From CAMTUH01 sp947084935 (GTDB taxonomy: Bacteria > Pseudomonadota > Gammaproteobacteria > Coxiellales > Coxiellaceae): a stretch of 64,000 bases of DNA. The position numbers and the translations under genes are program-made. Shown piece after piece: positions 19,156 to 30,769 of the stretch. The notes below the pieces were generated by a model that had not been told where the DNA came from, searched no databases, and worked only from the letters and a program-made list of their open reading frames with translations. Every line of letters begins with the position of its first letter. Within the stretch, counting starts at the first letter, position 1. The DNA lies in contig CAMTUH010000005.1 in the NCBI GenBank assembly GCA_947084935.1, positions 36,738 through 100,737 of the forward strand, given 5' to 3'.

Positions 19156-20940
19156 CTATTGTGAATTTTTACGCAAATGTTTTAAGAAAGCGCGGGCGGA
19201 CATTTCGCCGATTACCCGCAAGTTTGGGATTTCATGACCGTTCTCGTCGAAAAAGAGGATGGTCGGTGGTGCGACGACGTGAAAGTACTGTTCCAGCCGC
19301 TTATCTTCGTCATCGTTTCGAGTAACGTCGGCGCGCAGCAGGCGGAAGCGGTGGAGTGCTTGCTGTACGTTTCGGTTGGAAAAAGTAAAGCGCTCCATTT
19401 CTTTGCACGAGATACACCAGTCGGCATAGAAATCCAGCATTACGGGCTGGTGCTGAGCTTTCGCGGTTTGGAGTTGGCGCTGAACGTCTTCCACCGTTTT
19501 TACGGGGGTAAAAGTGAGCCCGTTTATTGGGTGGCTGGCCCGCACAAAATGCCAAGGACGCAAGGGATCGTTGTTACCCAAGAAAGCGCCGACCACTAAA
19601 ATTATCCCATATACAAACAAGGCGACCCCGATTATTTTACCGACGATTTGACGCTTGTTTTTTGCGGATGAAAAGGTGGGAAGCGCGACTGCAGAGCCAA
19701 ACAATAAAGCGGCCCACAACAAGACGCTAACGAACCCCGGAAGAATGCGGGAGAGCATCCAGATGGCTACGGCCAGTAACAAAACACCCAGCACGATTTT
19801 GATGGTATTCATCCATGACCCGGCTTTGGGTAAATATTTCGCGCCAAACGCACCGATGAGGAGCAGCGGAACTCCCATTCCGATTCCCATGACGAATAAA
19901 GCAAGGCCACCTACCCCCGCATTACCTGTCTGACTGATGTAACCGAGTGCGCCAACCAAGGGAGGAGTGACGCAGGGTGAAGCAATGAGCGTGGATAAGC
20001 AGCCCATAATAGCCGCGCCCACATAGCTTCCTCGTTTTTGCTGATTACTGATTTTTGCGAGTTGGGCACGCCATCGGTCGGGCAGTTGAATTTGATAAAG
20101 ACCGAATAGCGATAAGGCCATGGCTACAAAAACCAAACTGAATAAAATAATAACCCACGGTTTTTGAAAGGCCGCTTGTACGGTGCCACCAATAAAACCA
20201 AAAATAATTCCCGCAATGGCGTACGTGATGGCCATTCCGAGCACGTACATCACGGATAACAAGAAGGCGCGCGGATGAGATTGACCCTGCTGTCCGACGA
20301 TAATCCCCGATAAAATTGGAATCATCGGCAACACGCAAGGCGTGAGTGACAATAATAATCCAAAACCTAAAAAGGTCACGAGTATTGTAAAAATATTCTT
20401 ATGTTCCAATAATTGTTGCGGTGAAATTTGAGCGAGTTTTGTCGACGCTGTCGTTGTTGTCATCGTCATCTCGGGTGCGATGTCAACGGCGAGGGGACTA
20501 ACGGGGCGCATGTAATTGCCTGCTAAATTAATCTGTACAGTTTTCGTAATGGGGGGGTAGCAATACCCTGCTTCCGAGCATCCTTGATAGCTGACGTGAA
20601 GAAAAATCGTTTTGTCGGTGCTGTTAATAATGGGAACCGGAATGCGTAAGTTTCCCGTATAAACGGCGAGTTTTCCGATATCGGGAAAGTCCTTGTACGT
20701 ATTCGGTTTGGGCCACAGCGGTTGCGCCAGGCGATTTTGCTTGGGCGTTATCGGCGAAAAATGAATGCGATCGCGATACAGATAGAAACCTGGTTTAATG
20801 TTCCAAATTCCGATGATGGTTTGATAGTCTTTTGCCGTGGCGCTGAATTGAAACGCCTCGTCGACTGGAATGGGTACGGGTTGCGATTCGGCGAACACCG
20901 CAGGAACGAGGAACAGTATAAGAAAAAGAAGTTTTTTCAT
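19156..20940 (-). CDS. dsbD: Thiol:disulfide interchange protein DsbD
   Basis: 594 residues from the ATG at 20940, which yields the signal peptide MKKLLFLILFLVPAVFA; the longer frame start at 20976 would spoil it. Three-part structure: periplasmic alpha domain with the cysteine pair in YQGCSEAGYCYPP; a central eight-helix beta domain with membrane cysteines in SLTPCVLPMIP and IASPCVTPPLVG; and a C-terminal thioredoxin-like gamma domain with DWCISCKEMERF. It passes electrons from cytoplasmic thioredoxin to periplasmic DsbC and cytochrome-c maturation proteins. Confidence 0.95.
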   Translation of the reverse strand: MKKLLFLILFLVPAVFAESQPVPIPVDEAFQFSATAKDYQTIIGIWNIKPGFYLYRDRIHFSPITPKQNRLAQPLWPKPNTYKDFPDIGKLAVYTGNLRIPVPIINSTDKTIFLHVSYQGCSEAGYCYPPITKTVQINLAGNYMRPVSPLAVDIAPEMTMTTTTASTKLAQISPQQLLEHKNIFTILVTFLGFGLLLSLTPCVLPMIPILSGIIVGQQGQSHPRAFLLSVMYVLGMAITYAIAGIIFGFIGGTVQAAFQKPWVIILFSLVFVAMALSLFGLYQIQLPDRWRAQLAKISNQQKRGSYVGAAIMGCLSTLIASPCVTPPLVGALGYISQTGNAGVGGLALFVMGIGMGVPLLLIGAFGAKYLPKAGSWMNTIKIVLGVLLLAVAIWMLSRILPGFVSVLLWAALLFGSAVALPTFSSAKNKRQIVGKIIGVALFVYGIILVVGAFLGNNDPLRPWHFVRASHPINGLTFTPVKTVEDVQRQLQTAKAQHQPVMLDFYADWCISCKEMERFTFSNRNVQQALHRFRLLRADVTRNDDEDKRLEQYFHVVAPPTILFFDENGHEIPNLRVIGEMSARAFLKHLRKNSQ

Positions 20941-20979
20941 GAGCGTAATAATCCAGTAAGCGCCGGATGAATGCAAGTC

Positions 20980-21002
20980 AGTTTTGGATAAGCGCCAAAA
21001 CT
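20980..21002. promoter_or_regulatory. 8-bp inverted repeat overlapping a candidate porin promoter
   Basis: AGTTTTGG and CCAAAACT around ATAAGCG. A candidate plus-strand promoter lies over it: TTGGAT at 20984-20989, 18-base spacer and TAGAAT at 21008-21013, ahead of the porin ATG at 21046. The dsbD start diverges at 20940, so the palindrome could be an operator for either gene. Confidence 0.4.
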
Positions 21003-21045
21003 CAGGTTAGAATAACCGTTCTGGTCAAACAAGGATTGTTTCTGC

Positions 21046-22236
21046 ATGCGGGCATTACAAAATTTTTGTCACCTTCTTATTCTGCCCATCTTGCTTTTTA
21101 GTTTTGCCTCTATCGCGTGGGCCGTGGGGAGCAGTTCGTATCTGACTTCTTTTAAAGTGACACAGCCGATTTACGAATCGCCATCCGATCTGTTTGAGTT
21201 ATATCTCAATGGTTATATGCAAGGCGACATTATGGATATCGATAATGCGCCACAATTAAAGGGAGATGCGAATTGGCGCGCGGGACGAGTGGGCATGGCA
21301 CTCGATTTTTACAAAAAATGGCAAATTAATTTAAGTTACGATTTTGCTCTCAATCAGTTAATTAATGCAAACGTCACTTATACTGGGGCGTCGCACTGTT
21401 TATTTATTGTGGGGCAAATGTCCCCGGTGTTTGGACTGGAAAACACGAGCGATACGCCAGCCATCACTTTCTTGGAATTGGGATTACCCACGCAGGCTTT
21501 CAGTACTTCATACCCACTCGGCGGAACCGTGGGTTTTTTTTATGATCCGATTACCGTGTACGCCAGCATTTTTGGCCCTCAACTGGGAACCGCGTACTCC
21601 GGTCATGCTCCTTATGGTGGAACGGTGAGCGTGTCGTTTTCGCCGATACACACGGACGCGCGCGCTTTTCATTTGAGTCTGTCGGATTGGCAGCAGGGAA
21701 CCGACAGCAGTCATACCGTCGATTTTTCAACGATTCCAGAAGTCATGGCGCATAATCAAGGAACTTTAATCAATACCGGCCCCATCGGAAACGTGAAAAA
21801 CTATCAAGTAATCGATGGGGCGATTGCGGGAGTTTATGGGCCTTTTTCCGCACAAAGTGAATACGTGCACACGTGGGCCAATCGCCAGCCCGGATTTTTT
21901 TCTCCGCAGTTTCAGGGATATTATGTAACCGCCGGTTATTTTCTGACGGGGGAGTCGCGTAACTACAGTTTTGAGGACGCGGGATTCACGTCGATTACGA
22001 AAATTAATCATTCGTATGGTGCTTGGGAATTAGCCATTCGTTACAGCGAATTGAATTTAATCGATCGAAATATTCGGGGTGGTCAGGAGCACGATTATAC
22101 CGTGGGACTCAATTGGTATCCGATTCAACCCATCACGTTTAAAATAAATTATATTCACGCGGTAGCGACCCCGAATTCAAACGGGGCAAACCAAACCGCG
22201 AATTTTTATGTGTTGCGGCTGCAGGTGCTTTTATAA
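21046..22236 (+). CDS. Outer-membrane porin, OprO/OprP-like
   Basis: 396 residues. A signal peptide ends after SFASIAWA. The rest is beta-rich with alternating hydrophobic strands and ends in a membrane-type strand ([10 protein letters not shown]). The region near the C terminus, [16 protein letters not shown], followed by KINYIHAV, is typical of phosphate-selective porin O/P family proteins, and [15 protein letters not shown] likewise. Substrate selectivity cannot be read. Overlaps the acnA 3' end by 6 bp. Confidence 0.8.
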   Translation: MRALQNFCHLLILPILLFSFASIAWAVGSSSYLTSFKVTQPIYESPSDLFELYLNGYMQGDIMDIDNAPQLKGDANWRAGRVGMALDFYKKWQINLSYDFALNQLINANVTYTGASHCLFIVGQMSPVFGLENTSDTPAITFLELGLPTQAFSTSYPLGGTVGFFYDPITVYASIFGPQLGTAYSGHAPYGGTVSVSFSPIHTDARAFHLSLSDWQQGTDSSHTVDFSTIPEVMAHNQGTLINTGPIGNVKNYQVIDGAIAGVYGPFSAQSEYVHTWANRQPGFFSPQFQGYYVTAGYFLTGESRNYSFEDAGFTSITKINHSYGAWELAIRYSELNLIDRNIRGGQEHDYTVGLNWYPIQPITFKINYIHAVATPNSNGANQTANFYVLRLQVLL

Positions 22237-24903
22237 AGAGTGAATCATCCGGCGCAAAACGTATTGGAGAATTCCGCCGTGGCGGTAATAGAGTAATTCA
22301 TTGTGCGTATCGATGCGGCACACACATTTTATTTTTTCCTGGGAGCCGTTGGCGCGGTGGACGGTAACAGAAATATCAGTGCCTGGCGATAATTTATTTT
22401 CAAGATCTTCGATGTCGATAAGTTCATCGCCCACTAATTTGAGTGTTTTCCGCGTCGTTCCGTCTTTAAATTGTAAAGATAAAATACCCATTCCAATTAA
22501 GTTCGAGCGATGAATGCGTTCGAAGCTTTCGGCGAGCACGGCTTTAACGCCGAGCAACAGCGTCCCTTTTGCCGCCCAATCGCGCGATGAACCCGTGCCG
22601 TATTCTTTTCCGGCGATCACCACGAGCGGAATTTTTTCTTTTTGATATTTCATCGCTGCATCAAAAATCGATAATTGCTCTCCGTCGGGAAAATGTTTCG
22701 TGAAGCCTCCTTCAATGCCGGATAACAGTTCATTGCGGATACGAATGTTGGCGAACGTGCCGCGCATCATCACTTCGTGATTGCCGCGTCGAGAACCGTA
22801 CGAATTAAAATCTTTGATGGCAATGCCGTGCGCCGTTAAATATTCGCCCGCGGGGCTGTTTGGTTTAATGGAGCCGGCCGGTGAAATGTGATCGGTCGTC
22901 ACGCTGTCGCCCAATAAAGCCAGAATACGCGCACCGCGAATATTCTTAACGGGATCGGGATCGTGGCGCATGCCGTCAAAATAAGGTGGATTTTTCACGT
23001 ACGTAGAAGCTGCTTGCCAGTGATACGTGTTTCCCGCTTTCACGTCAATTCGCTGCCATTCCGCATCACCATCAAACACGTGCGCGTATTCTTTTTGGAA
23101 CATGTCTTTTCGGACTTGAGAAACGGCGTTCTGAATTTCCGTGCTCGAAGGCCAAATGTCGTTAAGAAACACGGGTTCGCCGCGATCATTTTTTCCAATG
23201 GGATCCTTCGTTAAATCAATACGCGTTGTTCCGGCCAACGCAAAAGCGACCACCAGTGGTGGCGATGCTAACCAATTATCTTTGACAAGGGGATGAATAC
23301 GGCCCTCAAAATTTCGATTTCCCGACAACACCGCAGAGACAATTAAATCATTTTCGGTAACGGTTTTTGCGATCGGATCGGATAACGGGCCGGAATTGCC
23401 GATGCACGTCGTGCATCCGTAACCCACCAAATAAAATCCTGCGCGTTCTAAATCATGAATCAATCCTGCTTTTGCTAAATAGTCGGTGACTACTTTCGAG
23501 CCGGGTGCTAAAGAAGCTTTCACCCAGGGTTTCGGTTTAAGCCCTTTTTCTAAGGCTTTTTTGGCGAGTAATCCGGCGGCCAGCATGACGTTGGGATTAG
23601 ACGTATTAGTGCAGCTGGTGATTGCGGCAATCACTACGTCGCCGTGGTGCAATGCGTTTTGATCCGTCGTTGCAAACGACTGATCGAGTTCATCGGCGCG
23701 TTCGGCATCGACGACGGTTTTTTCCGTCACGCGTCGCAATTGCGATAAAGGTACGCGATCTTGCGGGCGTTTCGGTCCTGCTAAACTTGGCTCCACCGTC
23801 GACAAATTTAATTGAATCGTATCGGTAAAAACAGGCTCTGGTGTATTTTCATCGTGCCAGAATCCTTGTGCTTTAGCATAAGCGATTACGAGATCGATGG
23901 TTTCTCGGTCGCGTCCACTGAGTTCTAAATATTTAACCATTTCCGCATCGATCGGAAATAATCCGCACGTGGCGCCGTATTCGGGCGCCATGTTGGCAAG
24001 AGTGGCGCGATCGGCGAGCGACAAATGGGAAACGCCGGGGCCATAAAATTCAACGAATTTTCCGACCACACCTTTTTGTCGTAGCATTTGTGTGACGGTT
24101 AACACGAGATCGGTGGCGGTAATGCCTTCGCGCAGCGCTCCTTCCAAACGAAATCCAACGACTTCGGGAATCAACATGGAAATCGGTTGTCCCAACATAG
24201 CCGCTTCCGCTTCAATGCCGCCCACTCCCCAGCCCAAAACGCCGAGCCCGTTAATCATGGTGGTGTGACTGTCGGTGCCGACGAGTGTGTCCGGGTAAGC
24301 AAATAATTGATTGCCGATCGATGACGACCACACCCCCTTGCCGAGGTATTCCAAATTCACTTGGTGACAGATACCGGTTCCTGGCGGCACTACACGAAAA
24401 TGCTGAAAGGACTGCTGGCCCCATTTGAGAAAGGTATAGCGCTCGTGATTCCGCTCCATTTCGATGTGGACGTTGTCTTGAAAAGCCTGCGCGTTGCCGA
24501 ATTGATCCACTTGCACGGAGTGATCGATGACGAGATCAACGGGACACAGCGGATTGATCTGCTTCGGGTCGCCTTTGAGGCGCGCCATAGCATCCCGCAT
24601 GGCGGCCAGATCCACGACGGCCGGCACGCCCGTAAAATCTTGCATCAGCACTCGCGCGGGACGATAGGCGATCTCACGGTCGGATCGTTTGTTTTTTAAC
24701 CAATCTGAGAAGGCGAGAATGTCGTCGCGGGTTACCGTTGTCCCGTCCTCATGGCGAAGTTGGTTCTCCAGCAAGATTTTTAATGAAAAGGGCAGGCTGC
24801 GAATACCAGAAAGCCCAGCCGCTTCCGCCGCGGTCAAGCTAAAGTACCGGTAGGTTTTACCATTGACGGTTAATTCACGTAAGCTATTGAATGAATCAGG
24901 CAT
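22231..24903 (-). CDS. acnA: Aconitate hydratase AcnA
   Basis: 890 residues from the ATG at 24903. Two ATGs lie six bases apart; GGAG is immediately next to the first and six bases from the second, so the second is the likely start. Cluster-binding cysteines are visible in [12 protein letters not shown] and [13 protein letters not shown], the latter with two. Other landmarks are [26 protein letters not shown] (shown here as a reference to residues near 215) and [13 protein letters not shown]. It isomerises citrate to isocitrate in the TCA cycle. It is divergent from groES-groEL, an arrangement I recall from Coxiella. Confidence 0.96.
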   Translation of the reverse strand: MPDSFNSLRELTVNGKTYRYFSLTAAEAAGLSGIRSLPFSLKILLENQLRHEDGTTVTRDDILAFSDWLKNKRSDREIAYRPARVLMQDFTGVPAVVDLAAMRDAMARLKGDPKQINPLCPVDLVIDHSVQVDQFGNAQAFQDNVHIEMERNHERYTFLKWGQQSFQHFRVVPPGTGICHQVNLEYLGKGVWSSSIGNQLFAYPDTLVGTDSHTTMINGLGVLGWGVGGIEAEAAMLGQPISMLIPEVVGFRLEGALREGITATDLVLTVTQMLRQKGVVGKFVEFYGPGVSHLSLADRATLANMAPEYGATCGLFPIDAEMVKYLELSGRDRETIDLVIAYAKAQGFWHDENTPEPVFTDTIQLNLSTVEPSLAGPKRPQDRVPLSQLRRVTEKTVVDAERADELDQSFATTDQNALHHGDVVIAAITSCTNTSNPNVMLAAGLLAKKALEKGLKPKPWVKASLAPGSKVVTDYLAKAGLIHDLERAGFYLVGYGCTTCIGNSGPLSDPIAKTVTENDLIVSAVLSGNRNFEGRIHPLVKDNWLASPPLVVAFALAGTTRIDLTKDPIGKNDRGEPVFLNDIWPSSTEIQNAVSQVRKDMFQKEYAHVFDGDAEWQRIDVKAGNTYHWQAASTYVKNPPYFDGMRHDPDPVKNIRGARILALLGDSVTTDHISPAGSIKPNSPAGEYLTAHGIAIKDFNSYGSRRGNHEVMMRGTFANIRIRNELLSGIEGGFTKHFPDGEQLSIFDAAMKYQKEKIPLVVIAGKEYGTGSSRDWAAKGTLLLGVKAVLAESFERIHRSNLIGMGILSLQFKDGTTRKTLKLVGDELIDIEDLENKLSPGTDISVTVHRANGSQEKIKCVCRIDTHNELLYYRHGGILQYVLRRMIHSL

Positions 24904-24950
24904 GGGCATCTCCGCGCTAAAGCTTATCACAAAAAAGTATCCCACCAAAC

Positions 24951-24978
24951 ATTGAAATCTTGACAGTTGACCCTATTT
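24951..24978 (+). promoter_or_regulatory. Sigma-32-type heat-shock promoter of groES-groEL
   Basis: ATTGAAA (-35-like, TTGAAA at 24952-24957) and CCCTATTT (-10-like, 24971-24978) separated by 13 bases, close to the sigma-32 pattern CTTGAAA-N11-15-CCCCATNT. Located 110 bases upstream of the groES ATG. The same geometry occurs before clpB in this window. Confidence 0.7.
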
Positions 24979-24988
24979 GGTCTAAAGA
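24960..24988 (+). promoter_or_regulatory. Sigma-70-type promoter of groES-groEL
   Basis: TTGACA at 24960-24965, 17-base spacer, TAAAGA at 24983-24988. It interleaves with the sigma-32-type elements, giving basal and heat-induced expression from nearly the same start region. Confidence 0.6.
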
Positions 24989-25088
24989 TTGTCCCTCACA
25001 ATCTCACAACTGGGTTGGTTGGGGGACTGCTCCAAAGAGGGCAATTCTCTCACAACGTTGTACTGGAATAAAAAAGGAGAAGGTAAAT

Positions 25089-25379
25089 ATGAAAATACGT
25101 CCGTTACACGATCGTGTGGTCGTGCGCCGCCTCGAAGAAGAGCGAACTTCAGCAGGTGGTATCGTGATACCCGACACTGCTGCAGAGAAACCTTCTCGAG
25201 GTGAAGTCATTGCGACTGGCCCGGGCAAGCTTCTGGAGAGCGGAGAAATCCGCCAGCTAGGAGTCAAGGCCGGTGACCGCATTCTTTTTGGTAAATACGC
25301 GGGTACCGAGGTAAAAATTGCCGGAAGTGAATACGTCGTCATGCGAGAAGACGACATCATGGGCGTTATTGAAGCTTAA
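25089..25379 (+). CDS. groES: Co-chaperonin GroES
   Basis: 96 residues from the ATG at 25089, with AAGGAG about ten bases upstream; the longer open frame upstream is untranslated leader. [14 protein letters not shown], the mobile loop [15 protein letters not shown] and the roof region are standard. It caps GroEL rings. In Coxiella the pair is named htpA-htpB. Confidence 0.98.
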   Translation: MKIRPLHDRVVVRRLEEERTSAGGIVIPDTAAEKPSRGEVIATGPGKLLESGEIRQLGVKAGDRILFGKYAGTEVKIAGSEYVVMREDDIMGVIEA

Positions 25380-27044
<1,665 letters not shown>

Positions 27045-27060
27045 TCACCGCAAACGCTAC

Positions 27061-27090
27061 AAAAAACCCCGCTTTATGCGGGGTTTTTTT
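27061..27090 (+). terminator. Rho-independent terminator after groEL
   Basis: Stem CCCCGC and GCGGGG around TTTAT, preceded by six A and followed by seven T, 17 bases after the groEL stop. A TATGAT just after it (27089-27094) could be the -10 element for proS. Confidence 0.9.
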
Positions 27091-27110
27091 ATGATACACT
27101 TTTACCTCTT

Positions 27111-28814
27111 ATGAAAGTAACTCAATTTTTATTAGCCACGATAAAAGAAACACCGGCTGATGCGGAGCTCACCAGTCATCGGTTGATGCTGCGTGCGGGA
27201 ATGATTCGCAAAGTATCGAGCGGGATTTATACGTGGTTGCCGCTGGGATTACGTGTCTTACAAAGAGTAGCGAATATCGTTCGTGAAGAAATGAATCGCA
27301 CGGGCGCTTTGGAAATTCTGATGCCCATGGTGCAGCCCGCTGAGTTATGGCAGGAGTCGCAGCGTTGGGAAAAATACGGCGATGAATTGCTGCGCATCGA
27401 GGACCGACACGAACACGATTTTTGTTTGGGTCCCACGCACGAAGAAGTCATTACCGATGTTGCTCGCTTCGAATTAAAAAGTTACAAACAATTGCCCGTG
27501 AATTTCTATCAAATTCAAACGAAATTTCGCGATGAAATTCGGCCGCGATTCGGAGTGATGCGTGCGCGTGAATTTTTGATGAAGGATGCTTATTCGTTCG
27601 ATCTGGATCAGGAAGGCATGCAGGTTACTTATCAAAAAATGTTTGATGCGTATAACCAAATTTTCACGCGGCTGGGTTTACGTTATCGTGCCGTCTTGGC
27701 GGACACCGGTGCCATTGGCGGTAATTATTCGCATGAATTTCAAGTGCTCGCCGACGTGGGCGAGGATACGATTGTTTACAGCGATGAGAGCGATTATGCG
27801 GCTAATCTTGAAAAAGCCGAAGCGCAAGCGCCTCAAGCAAAGCGCGCGGAACCCACGGCACCGATCCAAAAAATAGCGACACCGAATGTACGTACTATAA
27901 AAGAGTTAGCAGAGAAACATCATTTGCCCGCAGAAAAAGGCGTAAAAACGTTGATTGTTAAAGGAGCGGAGTCGCCGCTCGTGGCGCTGATTCTTCGGGG
28001 GGATCACGAATTAAATATCACCAAAGCTTCGCATCTGCCGGAAGTGGCTGTGCCGCTTCAAATGGCGACGGAAGCCGACATTAAAAAAGCCATTGGCTGT
28101 GGGCCCGGATCGTTGGGGCCAGTGAAATTGCCGATTCCCTATTTTGTGGATCGAGAAGCCGCGCAGTTGTCCGATTTTACGTGTGGAGCGAATGAAGAGG
28201 GATTTCATTTAACGCACGTGAATTGGGATCGAGATGCACCCTGCGAACGAATCGTCGATATTCGTAATGCGGTGGAAGGAGACATCAGTCCCGATGGAAA
28301 AGGTCGTTTGCGTTTTGCGCGCGGTATTGAAGTCGGACAAATTTTTCAACTGGGCGAACGATACAGTCGCCTGATGAATGCCGCAGTATTGGATGAATCG
28401 GGAAAATCCGTGATTCTGCAGATGGGTTGTTATGGGATCGGTGTGTCGCGGATTATCGGCGCAGCGATCGAACAAAACAACGATGAATACGGAATTATTT
28501 GGCCTTTAGCGATGGCGCCATTTGATATCGCATTAATTCCCGTACAAATGCATAAATCTTATCGCGTGCGCGAGGCCTGCGAAAAATTATACGCAGAACT
28601 CACCGTTGCTGGTTTTGAAGTATTGTGGGACGATCGCAAGGAGCGTCCCGGTGTGATGTTTGCCGACATGGATTTGATTGGCATTCCGCACCGATTGGTG
28701 ATCAGCGAACGCGGTTTAGACCAAGGCACTGTGGAATATAAAGAACGCCGCAGCGGTGAGACTAAAGATTTGCCTCTCAAAGATTTAGTCAAAAACTTAG
28801 CTGATAGAAGGTAG
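27111..28814 (+). CDS. proS: Prolyl-tRNA synthetase ProS
   Basis: 567 residues, bacterial-type with an inserted editing domain (roughly residues 225-400, including [20 protein letters not shown]). Class II motifs: [23 protein letters not shown] near motif 1 (residues ~60-80), [17 protein letters not shown] as motif 2, and [17 protein letters not shown] as motif 3. It charges tRNA-Pro. The 3' end overlaps the convergent methyltransferase gene by 18 bp. Confidence 0.97.
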   Translation: MKVTQFLLATIKETPADAELTSHRLMLRAGMIRKVSSGIYTWLPLGLRVLQRVANIVREEMNRTGALEILMPMVQPAELWQESQRWEKYGDELLRIEDRHEHDFCLGPTHEEVITDVARFELKSYKQLPVNFYQIQTKFRDEIRPRFGVMRAREFLMKDAYSFDLDQEGMQVTYQKMFDAYNQIFTRLGLRYRAVLADTGAIGGNYSHEFQVLADVGEDTIVYSDESDYAANLEKAEAQAPQAKRAEPTAPIQKIATPNVRTIKELAEKHHLPAEKGVKTLIVKGAESPLVALILRGDHELNITKASHLPEVAVPLQMATEADIKKAIGCGPGSLGPVKLPIPYFVDREAAQLSDFTCGANEEGFHLTHVNWDRDAPCERIVDIRNAVEGDISPDGKGRLRFARGIEVGQIFQLGERYSRLMNAAVLDESGKSVILQMGCYGIGVSRIIGAAIEQNNDEYGIIWPLAMAPFDIALIPVQMHKSYRVREACEKLYAELTVAGFEVLWDDRKERPGVMFADMDLIGIPHRLVISERGLDQGTVEYKERRSGETKDLPLKDLVKNLADRR

Positions 28815-30542
28815 TACCCCAGTATTGTCTTCCTGTTCGGCTTGGGTATTTTCTGAAGGTAACCCCAATCCATACGGTGCGAAAGCTGTTTTTAGTTGCA
28901 ACTTCTTAAAGAGTGCATATCTGGGATCTGATAATATTTCTTCGGGTAAATCTGAAAGATTGCCACTGATTAATACTTTGAATGGATCTTTTTGGGATCC
29001 CTTAGATTGAGATAGTGAGGTGTCTTTTCCCAGCATGATCTGTTCGAACTCATCTTGAGTAAGATAAAGGGAGCCACACCAATAATCCCCACACGTAGGA
29101 ACCAAAAATTTTTCCATCATAAGTTGAAGTAAAGTAAAGTCAACGTCGCAAGTCATGTCATAACGACCCAGAGAATATTGTTGGATCTCCTTCCAAAATG
29201 ATTGGTTCCTTTTAGAACGACCAGCATGATAATAACGAGGTTGGTCATGCAAATCTACAGTATAAAATCCGTAATCAATATTAAGTGCTGTTCCGTCGGA
29301 CTTAAGGCTGTTACCAACAGACGTGCAATACTGAATGTAATCATCGGTAGGAATTATTTTAACGTCTCCATCATCTTCGGATCCGAGTAACACTTCGGGA
29401 TATTTTTCAATAAACTGTTTTAATTCGGGTACCCAAGGAACGGGTATCCACCAGAGATGGTAATCAAACATATTCACAGGGAGATTTTTTTCCGTGCACT
29501 TGTGCACTAATTTTTTGAATAAATTGGGTGGTACTGGTAAGAAATCTTTATTATCCAAATCCATGTTATTACGGCCGTTATCAATCCAATGTGGACTAAC
29601 GGGGTAGTAGCTACGTAAAAAAAGTTTGTAGGCAAGGATAGTTTTTTCATCTTCATCATCAAGAAGAGTGTCTCCCTCTATATTTTCCCGAACGTTCTCT
29701 ATGTTGATAACAGGGATAACGGCACTAGTATATAAAGCATCGTTTATTCTTTTCACTTGATCATGTCGAAACTCATCGATCAATTCATTAGAAATGATAA
29801 CATCTGCTTTTGTATCAAGCGTGAATGCTCGCGCATCGCCTGTACGAGCCTCTGCAATAAAAGTTGCATTAAGATTTTTTTCGCCATCGGATTCTGTTTG
29901 AACTCCTTGAAATTGTGCTGCCATTTCTTCCTGAGTCTTATGCAACGCTTCGGAGCGATCCACCATAATATATCTTATTTTCTTATGGGCTTGCAGGTTG
30001 GCTGCAGCTAAAAGGTCAGCAAGCGATTTCATTATTTTTTTACACAAGGAGCCATCGCCAGGACCTATCTCTGCAATAATAAGTTCATCTTGTTTTTTCA
30101 GTTTAGGAAATAAGATTTTGGCCAATGTGTCGGCTAATCGATTTCCGTCGGTAGCCCAGGTTGAAAAATGGCCGATATTATTTTCATCAGAGGCGAATTT
30201 AACGTTTCCCATCATGTAATACCCAGTCGGACCAAACATAGCGAAGTCAAAGAACTTGGAAAAAGTCATAAAGAGGATTTGATCAGGCAAGTATTCACCC
30301 GCTACTGATGAATATGTCTGGATTTTTTCCGTGGAATCATCGGCTACGAGATCGCTAGAAGATGATGGGTCATTTTTTTTGGGTGTGATAATTATTCCGG
30401 GAGTTTCGGAAATGGAGCGGAATAATAAATCCCCAATAGTGCGCCGGTCAATGATGCACCTGCGTAACCGGTTCAGTCGTTCTTGGGGAAGACGCTCATT
30501 TCTCTCCTCTTGAGCCCCATCAGTCTGTTGTGATAATGCCAT
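28797..30542 (-). CDS. Enlarged MidA-like (COG1565/NDUFAF7 family) SAM-dependent methyltransferase
   Basis: 581 residues. SAM motif [16 protein letters not shown] lies near residue 156. [15 protein letters not shown] (residue 251) corresponds to the family NExxDAxP-type motif [18 protein letters not shown] (residue 420) to xxDYG, and [12 protein letters not shown] (residue 461) to the DxTAHVDF motif. [14 protein letters not shown] with GHFST (residues 98-128) corresponds to the MYxPxxGYY...GDFxTS region. Ordinary bacterial MidA proteins are near 380 residues, so this has an extra ~90-residue N terminus, an insertion around 280-400 and a polar tail. The tail, [19 protein letters not shown], has an acid cluster 10-13 residues from the end, as in Dot/Icm substrates. 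The gene looks more AT-rich than its neighbours. The mitochondrial homologue methylates arginine in complex I; the bacterial role is not known. Confidence 0.75.
   Translation of the reverse strand: MALSQQTDGAQEERNERLPQERLNRLRRCIIDRRTIGDLLFRSISETPGIIITPKKNDPSSSSDLVADDSTEKIQTYSSVAGEYLPDQILFMTFSKFFDFAMFGPTGYYMMGNVKFASDENNIGHFSTWATDGNRLADTLAKILFPKLKKQDELIIAEIGPGDGSLCKKIMKSLADLLAAANLQAHKKIRYIMVDRSEALHKTQEEMAAQFQGVQTESDGEKNLNATFIAEARTGDARAFTLDTKADVIISNELIDEFRHDQVKRINDALYTSAVIPVINIENVRENIEGDTLLDDEDEKTILAYKLFLRSYYPVSPHWIDNGRNNMDLDNKDFLPVPPNLFKKLVHKCTEKNLPVNMFDYHLWWIPVPWVPELKQFIEKYPEVLLGSEDDGDVKIIPTDDYIQYCTSVGNSLKSDGTALNIDYGFYTVDLHDQPRYYHAGRSKRNQSFWKEIQQYSLGRYDMTCDVDFTLLQLMMEKFLVPTCGDYWCGSLYLTQDEFEQIMLGKDTSLSQSKGSQKDPFKVLISGNLSDLPEEILSDPRYALFKKLQLKTAFAPYGLGLPSENTQAEQEDNTGVLPSIS
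30293..30321 (-). repeat. 29-bp direct repeat, copy inside the MidA-like gene
   Basis: Identical to 30584-30612 in the same orientation; the two starts are 291 bases apart. Codes for TYSSVAGE in the intact gene. Confidence 0.9.
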
Positions 30543-30690
30543 AATTACCGTCTCTCAAAAATAAAGCTATCCCTCGCATGAGAATTCACCCGCTACTGAT
30601 GAATATGTCTGGCGTTCTGGGGCAAGAGACTCCGTCACAATGTCATCGGAAAAGTAATAGGCATAGTTTAGGAAGTATACAAAATAGCAT
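30543..30690 (-). pseudogene. Truncated fragment related to the N terminus of the MidA-like gene
   Basis: On the minus strand an open stretch without a start codon reads SDDIVTESLAPERQTYSSV then AGEFSCEG and a stop. This aligns without gaps with residues ~63-84 of the gene next to it ([22 protein letters not shown]). A 29-bp identical segment is shared at the DNA level (30584-30612 versus 30293-30321). It is most simply read as the remains of a second copy, or of a duplication at the 5' end. Confidence 0.6.
30584..30612 (-). repeat. 29-bp direct repeat, copy upstream of the MidA-like gene
   Basis: Exact match to 30293-30321. In this copy the reading frame ends 6 codons later. Confidence 0.9.
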
Positions 30691-30727
30691 TACTGATGTA
30701 TACAATTTAACCAAAAAAGTGGGATTT

Positions 30728-30746
30728 CCTTAATATTTCATTAAGG
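30728..30746. promoter_or_regulatory. Inverted repeat upstream of the first YejM-like gene
   Basis: CCTTAAT and ATTAAGG around ATTTC, ending 23 bases before the ATG at 30770. It contains CTTAATATT, the half-site sequence of PmrA-type boxes in Legionella and Coxiella, but the second half is inverted rather than direct. An operator is plausible; the regulator is not known. Confidence 0.4.
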
Positions 30747-30769
30747 TATCTGGGCTATCCTTGAGCCCT

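Noticed and set aside
24960..25088. N-terminal extension of GroES to 139 residues
   Set aside because: The extra codons cover the promoter and leader, and the ATG at 25089 has a good RBS and the universal MKIRPL start.
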